10,823 nt of DNA, taken from the NCBI GenBank assembly GCA_027483285.1, contig JAIXUZ010000133.1:1-10823 (forward strand), in the 5' to 3' direction. Positions within the stretch are counted from its first letter, which is position 1, and each line of letters opens with the position of its first letter. This document shows positions 1-7,344 of this stretch, piece by piece. The DNA is from Bacteroidota bacterium (GTDB lineage: Bacteria > Bacteroidota > Bacteroidia > CAMBQF01). Both the position numbers and the translations under genes were made by a program. The notes beneath the pieces were generated by a model. The model had not been told where the DNA came from, did not search any database, and saw only the letters and a list, made by a program, of their open reading frames with translations.

Positions 1-16
1 ACAAAACTTATTTATT

Positions 17-832
17 ATGGCTTATAACTTGTTAAAAGGCAAACGCGGCATCATTTTCGGTGCGCTTGATAGTAACTCTATTGCATGGAAAGTAGCAGAA
101 CAGGCACATGCCGAGGGTGCTACCTTTGTTTTGACCAATGCCCCGGTGGCGTTGCGCATGGGCGAAATTAACAAGCTGGCCGAAGCTACAGGTTCAACCC
201 TTATTGGGGCCGATGCAACCATTAACGAGGACCTGGAAAACCTGTTTAAACAAGCAATGGAAGTGCTGGGTGGCAAAATAGACTTTGTGCTACACTCCAT
301 AGGCATGTCGCCTAACGTGCGCAAGGGCAAACCGTATACTGATATCAACTACGACTTTTACCATAAAACACTCGATATATCGGCCATGTCGCTGCACCGC
401 ACTTTGCAGGCAGCCTATAAGCTCGATGCTATATCTGAGTGGGGTTCTGTAGTATCGTTAACCTACATTGCCGGCCAACGCACTTTTCCTGATTATGGCG
501 ATATGGCAGAAGCTAAAGCCATGCTGGAGAGCATTGCCCGCAGTTTTGGCTACCACTATGGGGTTAAAAGTAAGGTTAGGGTAAATACCATATCACAGTC
601 GCCAACCAAAACTACCGCCGGTACCGGGGTAGGTGGGTTTGATGCCTTTTTTGATTATGCCGACCAAATGTCGCCACTAGGCAACGCATCAGCCGAAGAT
701 TGCGCCAACTACTGCGTAATGCTTTTTTCTGACCTTACCCGCATGGTTACCATGCAAAACCTTTACCACGATGGGGGCTTCTCTAGCACAGGAATTAGCC
801 AGGTGGTTATTGAAAAATTTGGCAGCAAGTAA
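17..832 (+). CDS. fabI: Enoyl-[acyl-carrier-protein] reductase (NADH), FabI
   Basis: The 271-residue product is a divergent short-chain dehydrogenase of FabI type, which reduces trans-2-enoyl-ACP in the last step of each fatty-acid elongation cycle in the cytosol. Visible family features: an N-terminal Rossmann region with the FabI-style GALDSNSIAW cofactor loop (about residues 15-24), a LHSIGMSP segment (92-99), and the FabI catalytic spacing Y-x6-K (Y160, K167) preceded by the second conserved Tyr (Y150 in LTYIAG). The ISQSPTKTTAG stretch (192-202) matches the substrate-loop entrance (ISAGPIRTLA in E. coli). Length is normal for FabI (about 260-275). The ATG at 17 gives the expected short N-terminus. 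Its promoter lies outside the window. No other fatty-acid gene is adjacent. The call is firm; FabI and FabV/FabK types are easily told apart here. Confidence 0.96.
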   Translation: MAYNLLKGKRGIIFGALDSNSIAWKVAEQAHAEGATFVLTNAPVALRMGEINKLAEATGSTLIGADATINEDLENLFKQAMEVLGGKIDFVLHSIGMSPNVRKGKPYTDINYDFYHKTLDISAMSLHRTLQAAYKLDAISEWGSVVSLTYIAGQRTFPDYGDMAEAKAMLESIARSFGYHYGVKSKVRVNTISQSPTKTTAGTGVGGFDAFFDYADQMSPLGNASAEDCANYCVMLFSDLTRMVTMQNLYHDGGFSSTGISQVVIEKFGSK

Positions 833-861
833 ACCTTTTTGCCTTTTTGCTGTAAAAGGTT
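832..861 (+). terminator. Weak hairpin after fabI
   Basis: AACCTTTT (832-839) and AAAAGGTT (854-861) form an 8-bp inverted repeat with a 14-base loop, starting at the last base of the fabI stop codon. No T-run follows on the + strand, so it may only attenuate transcription or be chance. The 45-bp gap contains no recognisable promoter, so the next gene could be co-transcribed with fabI. Confidence 0.3.
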
Positions 862-877
862 ATAAACCCTTTAAGAT

Positions 878-1549
878 TTGAAATCAGGCTTACGTTATAT
901 ACTGTTATTATTGCTTGTTCCAATACTGTGTACAACACAGGCTTGGGGGCAAAAACCTATCCGTTCCAACTTAAGGGTAGATTTTTGTATTCCTGTAATA
1001 ACGGGCAACTACCCTTTGCGTCAGAGCTTTTCAGAGATTATAGATATTAATACTTCTTACCACTTTACTGTGGCTAAAAAGCTTACTATAGGCCCTGCGC
1101 TTAGCTTTACCCATTTTACGGTAGATAGCCTTACTTATGCCCAGTTTAATACCCGTATGTTTATTATTACACCGGGGGTTGATGTTGGCTATCAAAGCTA
1201 TTTAGGCGACAATGCCTTGTTTACCGGCTCGGTACAGGTGGGCTATTCTCTCAACCGGTTTACCAATGTGTTTAGCGATACAGCCTACACTCCAACTGGC
1301 TACAACACCAATGCCTTGTCTATTGAGCCTATGGTGCGGTTCTACTTTTTTACAGGCGATAGGGTTGCCCTTGGGCTTAAGTTCTCCTATAAAATGATAT
1401 TCCAACAATTTGATTACCGTAGCCTGTACTTTAACAAATACCAGGTTTTTACTGATGATCAGAGTAAAGCTAATACATCCTATTTCAATGCTGGCTTAGT
1501 ATTCCTGCTTGGTACCAGCAAAAAAACGGTTAAAAACACTAGCGATTAA
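878..1549 (+). CDS. Exported small outer-membrane beta-barrel protein, function unknown
   Basis: The 223-residue protein has a clear Sec signal peptide (basic MKSGLR, an ILLLLLVPILC core, probable cleavage after AWG at about residue 24). The rest alternates polar and hydrophobic/aromatic residues in beta-strand style, for example FTGSVQVGYSLNRF and SIEPMVRFYFF, and ends in a strand containing YFNAGLVFLLG. This fits an 8- to 10-stranded outer-membrane barrel of the general OmpW/PorT-like fold; no specific family can be named. The start must be TTG at 878: an in-frame TAA lies at 872-874 and the first in-frame ATG is far inside the gene, past the signal peptide. The stop overlaps the stop of the convergent peroxidase gene by 4 bases. 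A short lysine-rich tail follows the last strand. Confidence 0.75.
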   Translation: MKSGLRYILLLLLVPILCTTQAWGQKPIRSNLRVDFCIPVITGNYPLRQSFSEIIDINTSYHFTVAKKLTIGPALSFTHFTVDSLTYAQFNTRMFIITPGVDVGYQSYLGDNALFTGSVQVGYSLNRFTNVFSDTAYTPTGYNTNALSIEPMVRFYFFTGDRVALGLKFSYKMIFQQFDYRSLYFNKYQVFTDDQSKANTSYFNAGLVFLLGTSKKTVKNTSD

Positions 1550-2595
1550 GGTTTACTAAAGCTTGAATTAGTAGTAAATTCAGTATCTGTCAATGTGTTT
1601 AAAAAAGCAATAATATCAAGCATATCTTGTGTGCTAAGCCTTCCTTTAACAGCAGTTTGCAAGTTTAAATCTAAGTTTTGGGTATAATGGAAACCTGTAT
1701 TGTAAAAGTTTAATACCTCGTTTAAATTGCTAAAACGGCCATCGTGCATATAGGGCGCTGTAAGTGCAATATTCCGAAGCGTTGGTGTTTTAAATTTGCC
1801 ATCATCAGTAGGGTTTAGTGTTACTAACGCACGGCCTTTATCTACAGCAATGCTATCTAAACCGGTGTTGCGGTATTCAAAATCAGTAAAGGTACTACCC
1901 AATACATGGCAATGGTTACAATCGCCTTTACTCATATCTGTATACAGATTTAGGCCATTTAGCTCTTGCGGGGTAAGGCTTTCTGTACCTCTTACATAAC
2001 GGTCGTATTTAGAGTTGCCCGATATTAGCGTACGCTCAAACTGGGCAATAGCTTTCATAAGCAGTGACACGGTTATACTATCAGTACCAAAAGCAGCTTT
2101 AAACAAAGCAGGGTATTCGCTATGTCCCCTAAGTTTATTAATAACATTTGGCAACAAATCATGCATTTCTAAAGGGTTTAGTATAGGGGCAATAACCTGG
2201 CTTTCCAGGTTTGTTGCGCCTCCATCCCAAAATAAGCCTTTAGTATTCCACCCTAAATTAAAAAGGGGCATTGCGTTGCGTGTGCCTGGCAGATTATCTA
2301 TACCAACGCTATATTTTAAACTACTATCAACAAAAGCAAATTTTTGTTTATGGCAACTACCACAAGACTGAGTGTTGTTTCCTGATAAGATAGGATCGTA
2401 AAAGAGTTTGCGCCCAAGCAAAACTCCTTCTACTGTTAAAGGGTTACCAGCTGGTATTTGCATGGGGGGCAAACCCGCCGGAATTACTAAGTTATATGGT
2501 GTTGGGCCTGCAGTAGTATCATCTTTTTTACAGGCATTCAAAAAAAACAGGCAAAGCCATAATAAAACTGATAGGGCAATTACAACCTTCTTCAT
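1546..2595 (-). CDS. Di-heme c-type peroxidase lipoprotein, MbnH/MauG family
   Basis: The 349-residue protein is a periplasm-facing lipoprotein (lipobox LNAC, acylated C22) of the bacterial di-heme cytochrome c peroxidase/MauG superfamily. Two heme-binding CxxCH motifs are present: CGSCH (C78, C81, H82) and CNHCH (C226, C229, H230). Other family marks are GRKLFYDP (61-68), LFWDGG with the probable inter-heme Trp W123, NPLEM (140-144, conserved acidic residue E143), and APYMHDGRF (280-288), where M283 is a candidate distal ligand of the second heme. It is encoded 1 bp downstream of an MbnP-like lipoprotein, so it is more likely an MbnH-type protein-modifying enzyme acting on that partner than a simple H2O2-scavenging peroxidase. 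The family assignment is firm; the MbnH role is inferred from the gene pair. Confidence 0.9.
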   Translation of the reverse strand: MKKVVIALSVLLWLCLFFLNACKKDDTTAGPTPYNLVIPAGLPPMQIPAGNPLTVEGVLLGRKLFYDPILSGNNTQSCGSCHKQKFAFVDSSLKYSVGIDNLPGTRNAMPLFNLGWNTKGLFWDGGATNLESQVIAPILNPLEMHDLLPNVINKLRGHSEYPALFKAAFGTDSITVSLLMKAIAQFERTLISGNSKYDRYVRGTESLTPQELNGLNLYTDMSKGDCNHCHVLGSTFTDFEYRNTGLDSIAVDKGRALVTLNPTDDGKFKTPTLRNIALTAPYMHDGRFSNLNEVLNFYNTGFHYTQNLDLNLQTAVKGRLSTQDMLDIIAFLNTLTDTEFTTNSSFSKP

Positions 2596-2596
2596 A

Positions 2597-3352
2597 CTAC
2601 TCTACACTCTTAAAACTAAATGCCTGGCTAAAATTTGTCCTCAATTTTTGAATCCAGATTACATCGCCCGGACTGGTAGACTGGTGAACATTATTTACAT
2701 TAAAGTCTAATTGGTTAGGTGTATTGTATAAACTATTTAAATCAAATGCCAGGTTTACCTTTTTGCTGTTACCACTAATAATCAATGGTTGCATTGTTAA
2801 TTCAATTGTTGTACGTGCTTTGTCTGTGCCATAGTGGTATAATAGCCCTTTTGTTTGTTGTAAAGAGTCTTTATAAACGCCTTCATGCTTAAAAAAAATG
2901 TATCCTGTGTTCCAAGACCATATCATACCATTAATAGGGTCTAAGTCGCCAGCTTGGTCTCCTGTATGGTTATACACGCTATCTATGCCAAGAATAAATC
3001 GTAACTTGGTATAGGTGCCATTAGGCACATCTTTAGCTATAATGTTAGCACTGGCAGGGTCTGCTGCATCTATCAAATCGTGGTTGCCAATGGTATATTC
3101 TGTATTATCATCTTTTATCAGCGTAAAATTAGATACATAGTATTTCAACAAGTCTACCTGATAGTTATTGCCGGCTGCATTAGTATAATTTAATGAACCC
3201 ATCTGAAGTGGAGAACCTCCAACTTCGTTTGCTATATTAAAAGTGACAGTCCCTTTATCCCCAACAGGTGTATTTTCATCATTCTTACAGCCTGAAACAA
3301 TTGGTATTATTATTAACGCAAGCAATAAAAAAAATATTTCTGAAATTTTCAT
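2597..3352 (-). CDS. MbnP-like copper-binding lipoprotein
   Basis: The 251-residue lipoprotein (lipobox VSGC, C22) has the signature of the MbnP-like family: LLKYYVSNFTL (68-78), a KLRFILGID segment (116-124), and the diagnostic GMIWSWNTGYIFFKHEG block (142-158), followed by LLYHYG (170-175). MbnP of methanotrophs is a periplasmic protein in which a Trp is oxidised to kynurenine by its MbnH partner, forming a copper site. This protein has only three Trp residues (W145, W147, W233); W145 or W147 in the conserved block are the likely targets. The gene ends 1 bp before the peroxidase start, so the two are surely co-transcribed. No methanobactin precursor or biosynthesis gene is visible. A PhnoO-like or CHRD-type metal protein is less likely given the W-x-W block. 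Confidence 0.85.
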   Translation of the reverse strand: MKISEIFFLLLALIIIPIVSGCKNDENTPVGDKGTVTFNIANEVGGSPLQMGSLNYTNAAGNNYQVDLLKYYVSNFTLIKDDNTEYTIGNHDLIDAADPASANIIAKDVPNGTYTKLRFILGIDSVYNHTGDQAGDLDPINGMIWSWNTGYIFFKHEGVYKDSLQQTKGLLYHYGTDKARTTIELTMQPLIISGNSKKVNLAFDLNSLYNTPNQLDFNVNNVHQSTSPGDVIWIQKLRTNFSQAFSFKSVE

Positions 3353-3381
3353 AAGTATTATCTATTTGGGTTTCTATAAGT

Positions 3382-3393
3382 CGGCTATAGCCG
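3382..3393. repeat. Perfect 12-bp palindrome upstream of the MbnP-like gene
   Basis: CGGCTATAGCCG is perfectly self-complementary. It lies 29 bp upstream of the MbnP-like start codon, between that start and the putative -7 box, so it would be in the 5' untranslated leader. It could be a dimeric-regulator site or a short RNA hairpin. A 6-bp inverted repeat AACCAA/TTGGTT (3396-3401 and 3417-3422) sits beside it. Confidence 0.4.
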
Positions 3394-3422
3394 TCAACCA
3401 ACGAACTAACAGTTAATTGGTT

Positions 3423-3430
3423 CAAATATA
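3423..3430 (-). promoter_or_regulatory. Putative -7 box for the MbnP-MbnH operon
   Basis: On the minus strand this reads TATATTTG, an exact match to the Bacteroidota TAnnTTTG -7 element, about 70 bp upstream of the MbnP-like start codon. The nearest TTG is 24 bp upstream, longer than the usual 19-21, so the -33 half is poor and the promoter may need an activator. Confidence 0.45.
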
Positions 3431-3492
3431 GTTAATTAATTAATTTAATCTTAGCAATGTCTTTCATGTCAAAGTTATATACAGGCGCTGTG

Positions 3493-3766
3493 TTAAGGGT
3501 TTTTATCAATTAAATCAAAGCCGTAAATAATGCAGGTATATTTGTTGCCAGCTTCTTTGTTTAGCTAGCTTTGGCCGGCTACAAGGTCGCTATCTATAAT
3601 TGTAATGCCCGATATTTCTCTCAATGTGTCAGGCTGTATTAATAATTCTAATGGGCAGCGTAATTGTAACTGCTTATAATAGGGTTGGCGCTAGCACCAC
3701 AACTACATAAATATATCAATAAAGCAATGGCAACCGGCGTTTTTATAAGGTATTATAAATCTTCAA
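3493..3766 (-). pseudogene. Decayed small lipoprotein gene
   Basis: No intact gene is present between 3431 and 3787, but the minus strand reads as a broken lipoprotein. From a TTG at 3766 it gives LKIYNTL, then TAA. A shift of frame near 3743 continues as IKTPVAIALLIYLCSCGASA, a convincing lipoprotein signal peptide with a lipobox-like Cys. A second shift near 3690 leads into QLQLRCPLELLIQPDTLREI, then SGITIIDSDLVAGQS, an in-frame TAG at 3565-3567, and NKEAGNKYTCIIYGFDLI to a TAA at 3493-3495. The intact ancestor would have been about 90 residues. It starts about 21 bp after the PKD lipoprotein stop, so it was probably the third gene of that operon. The family is not recognised. One nonsense and two frameshift lesions argue for a real pseudogene, but chance similarity is not excluded. 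Confidence 0.5.
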
Positions 3767-3787
3767 AATGTAGCGTATTACCGGGTT

Positions 3788-4411
3788 TTATTGTTTCTCA
3801 GCGGTAAAGTTGCACGACTCCTGTTGTATACCATTACTTAAGCTGTAGAACCCATTTAACTGGGTGCCAAATAATGCCCCCGAGCCTGATAAGGTCCACC
3901 CCGAACCTTGTATTTCTACAGTTTGACTGGGTATGGTAAAATTGTTGTTAAACGTTTGGGCTTGTAGCAGTAAACCACTGTTTTTAAGGTTACTGATGGT
4001 AATGTTTATGCCAACATCAGTTATCGTTAAGGTATAGTTTAATTGCCCGCTGATGTTGCAATTATCGCTAACGTTATAAGTGCCTGCAAATAGCGGATTG
4101 GTGTTCTCTGATATGTTTAGCACCCGTGTTTTTACATTTTCTTTTTTGCCTGATTTGGCTGTTAGTGTTACATTGTAAACACCCGCCTGGGTATAAATAT
4201 GTGTTGGGTTTTCTTCGGTTGATGTTGTTCCATCGCCAAAATTCCATTCGTAGCTATCAGCATCAATAGAGTAGTTTATCATCTCTATAGGTATGCCAGC
4301 TTTGAATGGGTTTGTTATATCTACATTAAAAAACGCCGCGGGCTCTTTTGCGCAACCTGCAAGCAGAGCCATTAGAGCAAATTGAATAAACAATATTTTT
4401 AATGCTTTCAT
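3788..4411 (-). CDS. PKD-domain lipoprotein (second of a tandem pair)
   Basis: The 207-residue protein has a lipoprotein signal (LLAGC, C20), one PKD domain at about residues 25-102 with the hallmark WNFGDG (56-61), the NPTHIY turn (68-73) and the GVYNVTL strand (77-83), and a C-terminal beta-rich domain (about 107-207). The C-terminal part has the pattern FAGTYNVSDNC...YTLTI...IP-Q...SC.FTAEKQ shared with the upstream neighbour, with C118 and C200 placed for a possible disulfide. PKD domains are Ig-like and usually mediate surface protein or glycan contacts. No enzyme motif is seen, so an outer-surface adhesion or structural role is a guess. It begins 6 bp after the upstream paralogue and is surely in the same operon. 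Confidence 0.85.
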   Translation of the reverse strand: MKALKILFIQFALMALLAGCAKEPAAFFNVDITNPFKAGIPIEMINYSIDADSYEWNFGDGTTSTEENPTHIYTQAGVYNVTLTAKSGKKENVKTRVLNISENTNPLFAGTYNVSDNCNISGQLNYTLTITDVGINITISNLKNSGLLLQAQTFNNNFTIPSQTVEIQGSGWTLSGSGALFGTQLNGFYSLSNGIQQESCNFTAEKQ

Positions 4412-4417
4412 AATAGG

Positions 4418-5032
4418 TTATTGTTTAGTGCAGTTGGCTGTGCAATTTGTTGTATCTCCGCCGCTTATTTTAGTATATACAATGCTTAAATTATTACCCG
4501 TAACGTTGGCTACTCCAGAATATGTTACACCATTATAAACCTGGGCAGGCATAGTTAGGTTATTGTTTTCTGTTAAGTAGCAGGCAAAGGCAAATGGCAC
4601 CATATCAAAGCCTGTTAGGTATAGGGTATCATTACTAACATACGTTTCCATTGTATACGATACTGTACTTGTGCCTGTGCAATTTTGCTGCACCAAATAA
4701 CTGCCCACAAACGATTGTATCACATCTACCTCAATAGTCCGTGTAGTTACGTCTTTCTTTTTTCCGTTGTCAGACAAAGCGGTAAGTGTAATTGTATACA
4801 TACCACTTACTGCATAGCTATGGTTTGGGTTTACATCGGTTGATGTGTCGCCATCGCCAAAATCCCATAAGTAAAATTCAGCATCAACCGACTGGTTTGT
4901 AAATGGTACGGGTTGGTTAATGCCTACCAGCTGCGGTACCGTAAAAGCTGCTAAAGGTTGCTTTGTGCAGCCTGAAAATAGAAAAAGCGCAGATAAAATA
5001 ATACTTAAACGTAAAAATAACCTCAACAACAT
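4418..5032 (-). CDS. PKD-domain lipoprotein (first of a tandem pair)
   Basis: The 204-residue protein is a paralogue of the gene downstream. It has a lipoprotein signal with FSGC (C22), a PKD domain at about residues 27-103 with WDFGDG (56-61), NPNHSY and GMYTITL, and a C-terminal beta domain (about 107-204) with the same layout: FVGSYLVQQNC (C118), YTMET, the MPAQ turn, an SGV...LSIVYT strand pair, and a Cys-containing TNCTANCTKQ end. Four Cys follow the lipobox (C118, C151, C197, C201). The WxFGDG motif is at the same residue number in both proteins, supporting tandem duplication. Function is unknown; cell-surface location is inferred. The ATG at 5032 gives a normal signal peptide. The rest of the upstream gap (5033-5112) holds only a weak promoter candidate. 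Confidence 0.85.
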   Translation of the reverse strand: MLLRLFLRLSIILSALFLFSGCTKQPLAAFTVPQLVGINQPVPFTNQSVDAEFYLWDFGDGDTSTDVNPNHSYAVSGMYTITLTALSDNGKKKDVTTRTIEVDVIQSFVGSYLVQQNCTGTSTVSYTMETYVSNDTLYLTGFDMVPFAFACYLTENNNLTMPAQVYNGVTYSGVANVTGNNLSIVYTKISGGDTTNCTANCTKQ

Positions 5033-5048
5033 TTGGCCTGTGTTTTTG

Positions 5049-5056
5049 TAAAGTTA
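5049..5056 (-). promoter_or_regulatory. Weak -7 candidate for the PKD lipoprotein operon
   Basis: The minus strand reads TAACTTTA, seven of eight bases of a TAnnTTTG element, with the start codon only 16 bp downstream. No TTG is found at the proper distance. It is offered as the best candidate in the 80-bp gap. Confidence 0.22.
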
Positions 5057-5112
5057 GTTAATATCAAATAAAAATAGAAAGACAAAAATTTGTGAGTATC
5101 CTAATATAAAGC

Positions 5113-5142
5113 AAAAGCCCCGATGTTTCCATCAGGGCTTTT
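5113..5142 (-). terminator. Intrinsic terminator of rpsA (probably bidirectional)
   Basis: AAAAGCCC (5113-5120) pairs with GGGCTTTT (5135-5142); after one mismatch GATG pairs with CATC around a 4-base TTTC loop. The outer A/T ends give a T-run in either direction. It lies 22 bp past the rpsA stop codon and isolates rpsA from the lipoprotein operon downstream. Confidence 0.88.
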
Positions 5143-5164
5143 ACTATGTAAGGTTTTATAATCC

Positions 5165-7168
5165 TTATTCTTCTGTCGGAGTTTCTGTCTCTTCAGCAGC
5201 TGGTGCTTCAGGGGCTTCCGGAGCTTCTTCTTCTACTGCCTTAGGGGCTTTAGCTTTAGTTGCACCTTCGCTTTTCTCCATTTTAGATTTAAGGTTAGCT
5301 AACACATCAAAATCACCAAGTGTTGATTTTTCTGAGTTATCAACGGCCTTTTTATTAGCAACCTTTTTAGGTTTCGCGTCTTTAGAAGCTTTAGCATCGC
5401 CTGCATCTTCGTTATCAGATTTTGCAATAGCTACAGCATCATCATGCAATTTGGTGTGCGAAACAACAATTTTCTTGTTTTCTTTAGAGAACTCAATCAC
5501 TTTAAAGTCTAAAGTTTCTTCAACCTTAGCAGTGGTTTTGTCTTCTTTAACAAGGTGTTTCATTGGGGCAAAGCCCTCTACACCGTATGGTAACGATACA
5601 ATAGCGCCTTTGTCTACAAAGCTGGTAACAGTGCCTTGGTGAACCGAACCTTCAGTAAAGATGGTTGAGAATACTTCCCAAGGGTTTTCTTCCAGTTGTT
5701 TGTGGCCTAAGCTTAAACGACGGTTTTCTTTGTCTATTTCTAACACAACTACCTCTAACTCTTCGCCTACTTTAGTAAACTCTGATGGGTGTTTGATTTT
5801 CTTAGACCAAGAAAGGTCAGAGATGTGAACTAAACCGTCAACACCTTCTTCTAACTCAACAAAAATGCCGAAGTTAGTGAAGTTGCGAACCACGCCTTTG
5901 TGGCGAGAGTTAACCGGGTAACGGGCTTCAATCTCATCCCATGGGTTAGGCAGCAATTGCTTCATACCTAACGACATTTTGCGTTCGTCGCGGTCTAAAG
6001 TTAAAACTACAGCTTCTACCTCGTCGCCTACTTTTAAGAAGTCCTGAGCAGAACGTAGGTGTTGGCTCCACGACATTTCTGATACGTGGATTAAACCTTC
6101 TACGCCGGCAGCAACCTCTACAAATGCACCGTAATCGGCCAAAACTACTACTTTGCCTTTTACTTTGTCGCCTACTTTCAAGTCTGCGCTTAAAGCATCC
6201 CAAGGGTGGGCTTGTAGTTGTTTTAAACCTAAGGCAATACGTTTTTTACCTTCGTCAAAATCAAGGATAACAACCTGGATTTTCTCGTCAAGTTTAACGA
6301 TTTCCTCTGGGTGGTTTATGCGGCCCCAAGATAGGTCGGTAATGTGGATAAGTCCGTCAACGCCACCAAGGTCGATGAATACACCGTACGAAGTGATGTT
6401 TTTAACGGTACCTTCCAATACCTGGCCTTTCTCAAGTTTCGACATGATGTCAACTTTTTGTTGCTCAAGTTCGGCCTCAATAAGGGCTTTGTGCGATACC
6501 ACAACGTTTTTAAACTCATTGTTGATTTTAACAACTTTGAATTCCATTGTTTTACCAACGTAAACATCGTAATCGCGGATAGGCTTAACATCAATTTGAG
6601 AGCCTGGTAAGAAAGCTTCAACGCCAAATATTTCAGCGATAAGGCCACCTTTAGTGCGGCTTTTGATGTAACCTTTAATGATTTCGTCGTTTTCAAGGGC
6701 TTGGTTAATACGCTCCCACGATTTAAGCGAACGTGCTTTTTTGTGAGATAATACTAACTGGCCGCTTTTGTCTTCCTGGCGCTCTACGTAAACCTCTAAT
6801 TCATCGCCTACGGCAATATCAGGGTTGTAACGAACTTCCGATAGCGAAATAACACCGTCAGATTTGTAGCCAATGTTTACAATAAGCTCTTTAGAGGTTT
6901 TAGCCACTACTTTGCCCATAGTTACATCGTGCTCTATAACTGAACGTAAAGTGTCTTCGTATTTTTTGTCAAACGAAGCTACCTCGTCGGCAGTATAGTT
7001 TTGTTGTTTTTTACCTAACGCGCTCCAGTCAAAATCAGGGTCTGGTTTCGAGTCGGTTGTAGGGGCAGACTTTACAGGTTCTGCTTTTGGAGCTTCAGCA
7101 ACAGGTGCTTCAGCTACTTGATTTTCAGTGCCTTCGGCAGCTGTTGTGTTTTCAATCTCTTCTGACAT
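5165..7168 (-). CDS. rpsA: 30S ribosomal protein S1
   Basis: The 667-residue protein has six S1 RNA-binding domains at about residues 79-144, 161-227, 247-317, 331-404, 419-491 and 505-573. Domains 3-5 show the canonical pattern YGVFIDL..GVDGLIHITDLSW and its variants (GAFVEV..GVEGLIHVSEMSW, GIFVELEEGVDGLVHISDLSW). S1 binds mRNA on the small subunit and helps initiate translation, which matters particularly in a phylum that rarely uses Shine-Dalgarno sequences. Compared with E. coli S1 (557 residues), it has a 75-residue N-terminal extension rich in Ala/Pro/Glu and a roughly 90-residue C-terminal tail with lysine-rich then Glu/Pro-rich parts, as is usual for Bacteroidota. It has its own promoter upstream and a strong terminator, so it appears monocistronic. 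Confidence 0.97.
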   Translation of the reverse strand: MSEEIENTTAAEGTENQVAEAPVAEAPKAEPVKSAPTTDSKPDPDFDWSALGKKQQNYTADEVASFDKKYEDTLRSVIEHDVTMGKVVAKTSKELIVNIGYKSDGVISLSEVRYNPDIAVGDELEVYVERQEDKSGQLVLSHKKARSLKSWERINQALENDEIIKGYIKSRTKGGLIAEIFGVEAFLPGSQIDVKPIRDYDVYVGKTMEFKVVKINNEFKNVVVSHKALIEAELEQQKVDIMSKLEKGQVLEGTVKNITSYGVFIDLGGVDGLIHITDLSWGRINHPEEIVKLDEKIQVVILDFDEGKKRIALGLKQLQAHPWDALSADLKVGDKVKGKVVVLADYGAFVEVAAGVEGLIHVSEMSWSQHLRSAQDFLKVGDEVEAVVLTLDRDERKMSLGMKQLLPNPWDEIEARYPVNSRHKGVVRNFTNFGIFVELEEGVDGLVHISDLSWSKKIKHPSEFTKVGEELEVVVLEIDKENRRLSLGHKQLEENPWEVFSTIFTEGSVHQGTVTSFVDKGAIVSLPYGVEGFAPMKHLVKEDKTTAKVEETLDFKVIEFSKENKKIVVSHTKLHDDAVAIAKSDNEDAGDAKASKDAKPKKVANKKAVDNSEKSTLGDFDVLANLKSKMEKSEGATKAKAPKAVEEEAPEAPEAPAAEETETPTEE

Positions 7169-7241
7169 CAGAGAGTAATTTTTAAAAATGGTTAAACATT
7201 CAGTGAACTGTCCGTTCCTTCCGCATTTTGCAAAAGGAGTG

Positions 7242-7271
7242 CAAAGGTAGGGAATAATTATGAATTATTAA
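7242..7271 (-). promoter_or_regulatory. rpsA promoter
   Basis: On the minus strand TTA (7271-7269), 19 bp, then TACCTTTG (7249-7242): an exact TAnnTTTG -7 box with a near-consensus -33 at the right spacing. It predicts a leader of about 65-70 nt before the rpsA ATG. Confidence 0.75.
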
Positions 7272-7344
7272 CGCGTAATTATGAGATTTTTATAGGACCA
7301 CTGGAACCCACACAGTTGTAGTAAAAAATGAAGGTTTTGTGCTG

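Noticed and set aside
2015..2371. 118-codon + strand frame inside the di-heme peroxidase gene
   Set aside because: Antisense shadow of a gene with both heme motifs intact.
6153..6563. Open frames on the + strand and in other minus frames inside rpsA
   Set aside because: They are shadows of the S1 gene, with low-complexity Ser/Lys/Leu-rich composition and no motif.
7272..7344. Terminator for the HxlR-type regulator gene
   Set aside because: No convincing inverted repeat with T-run could be found between its stop and the rpsA promoter.
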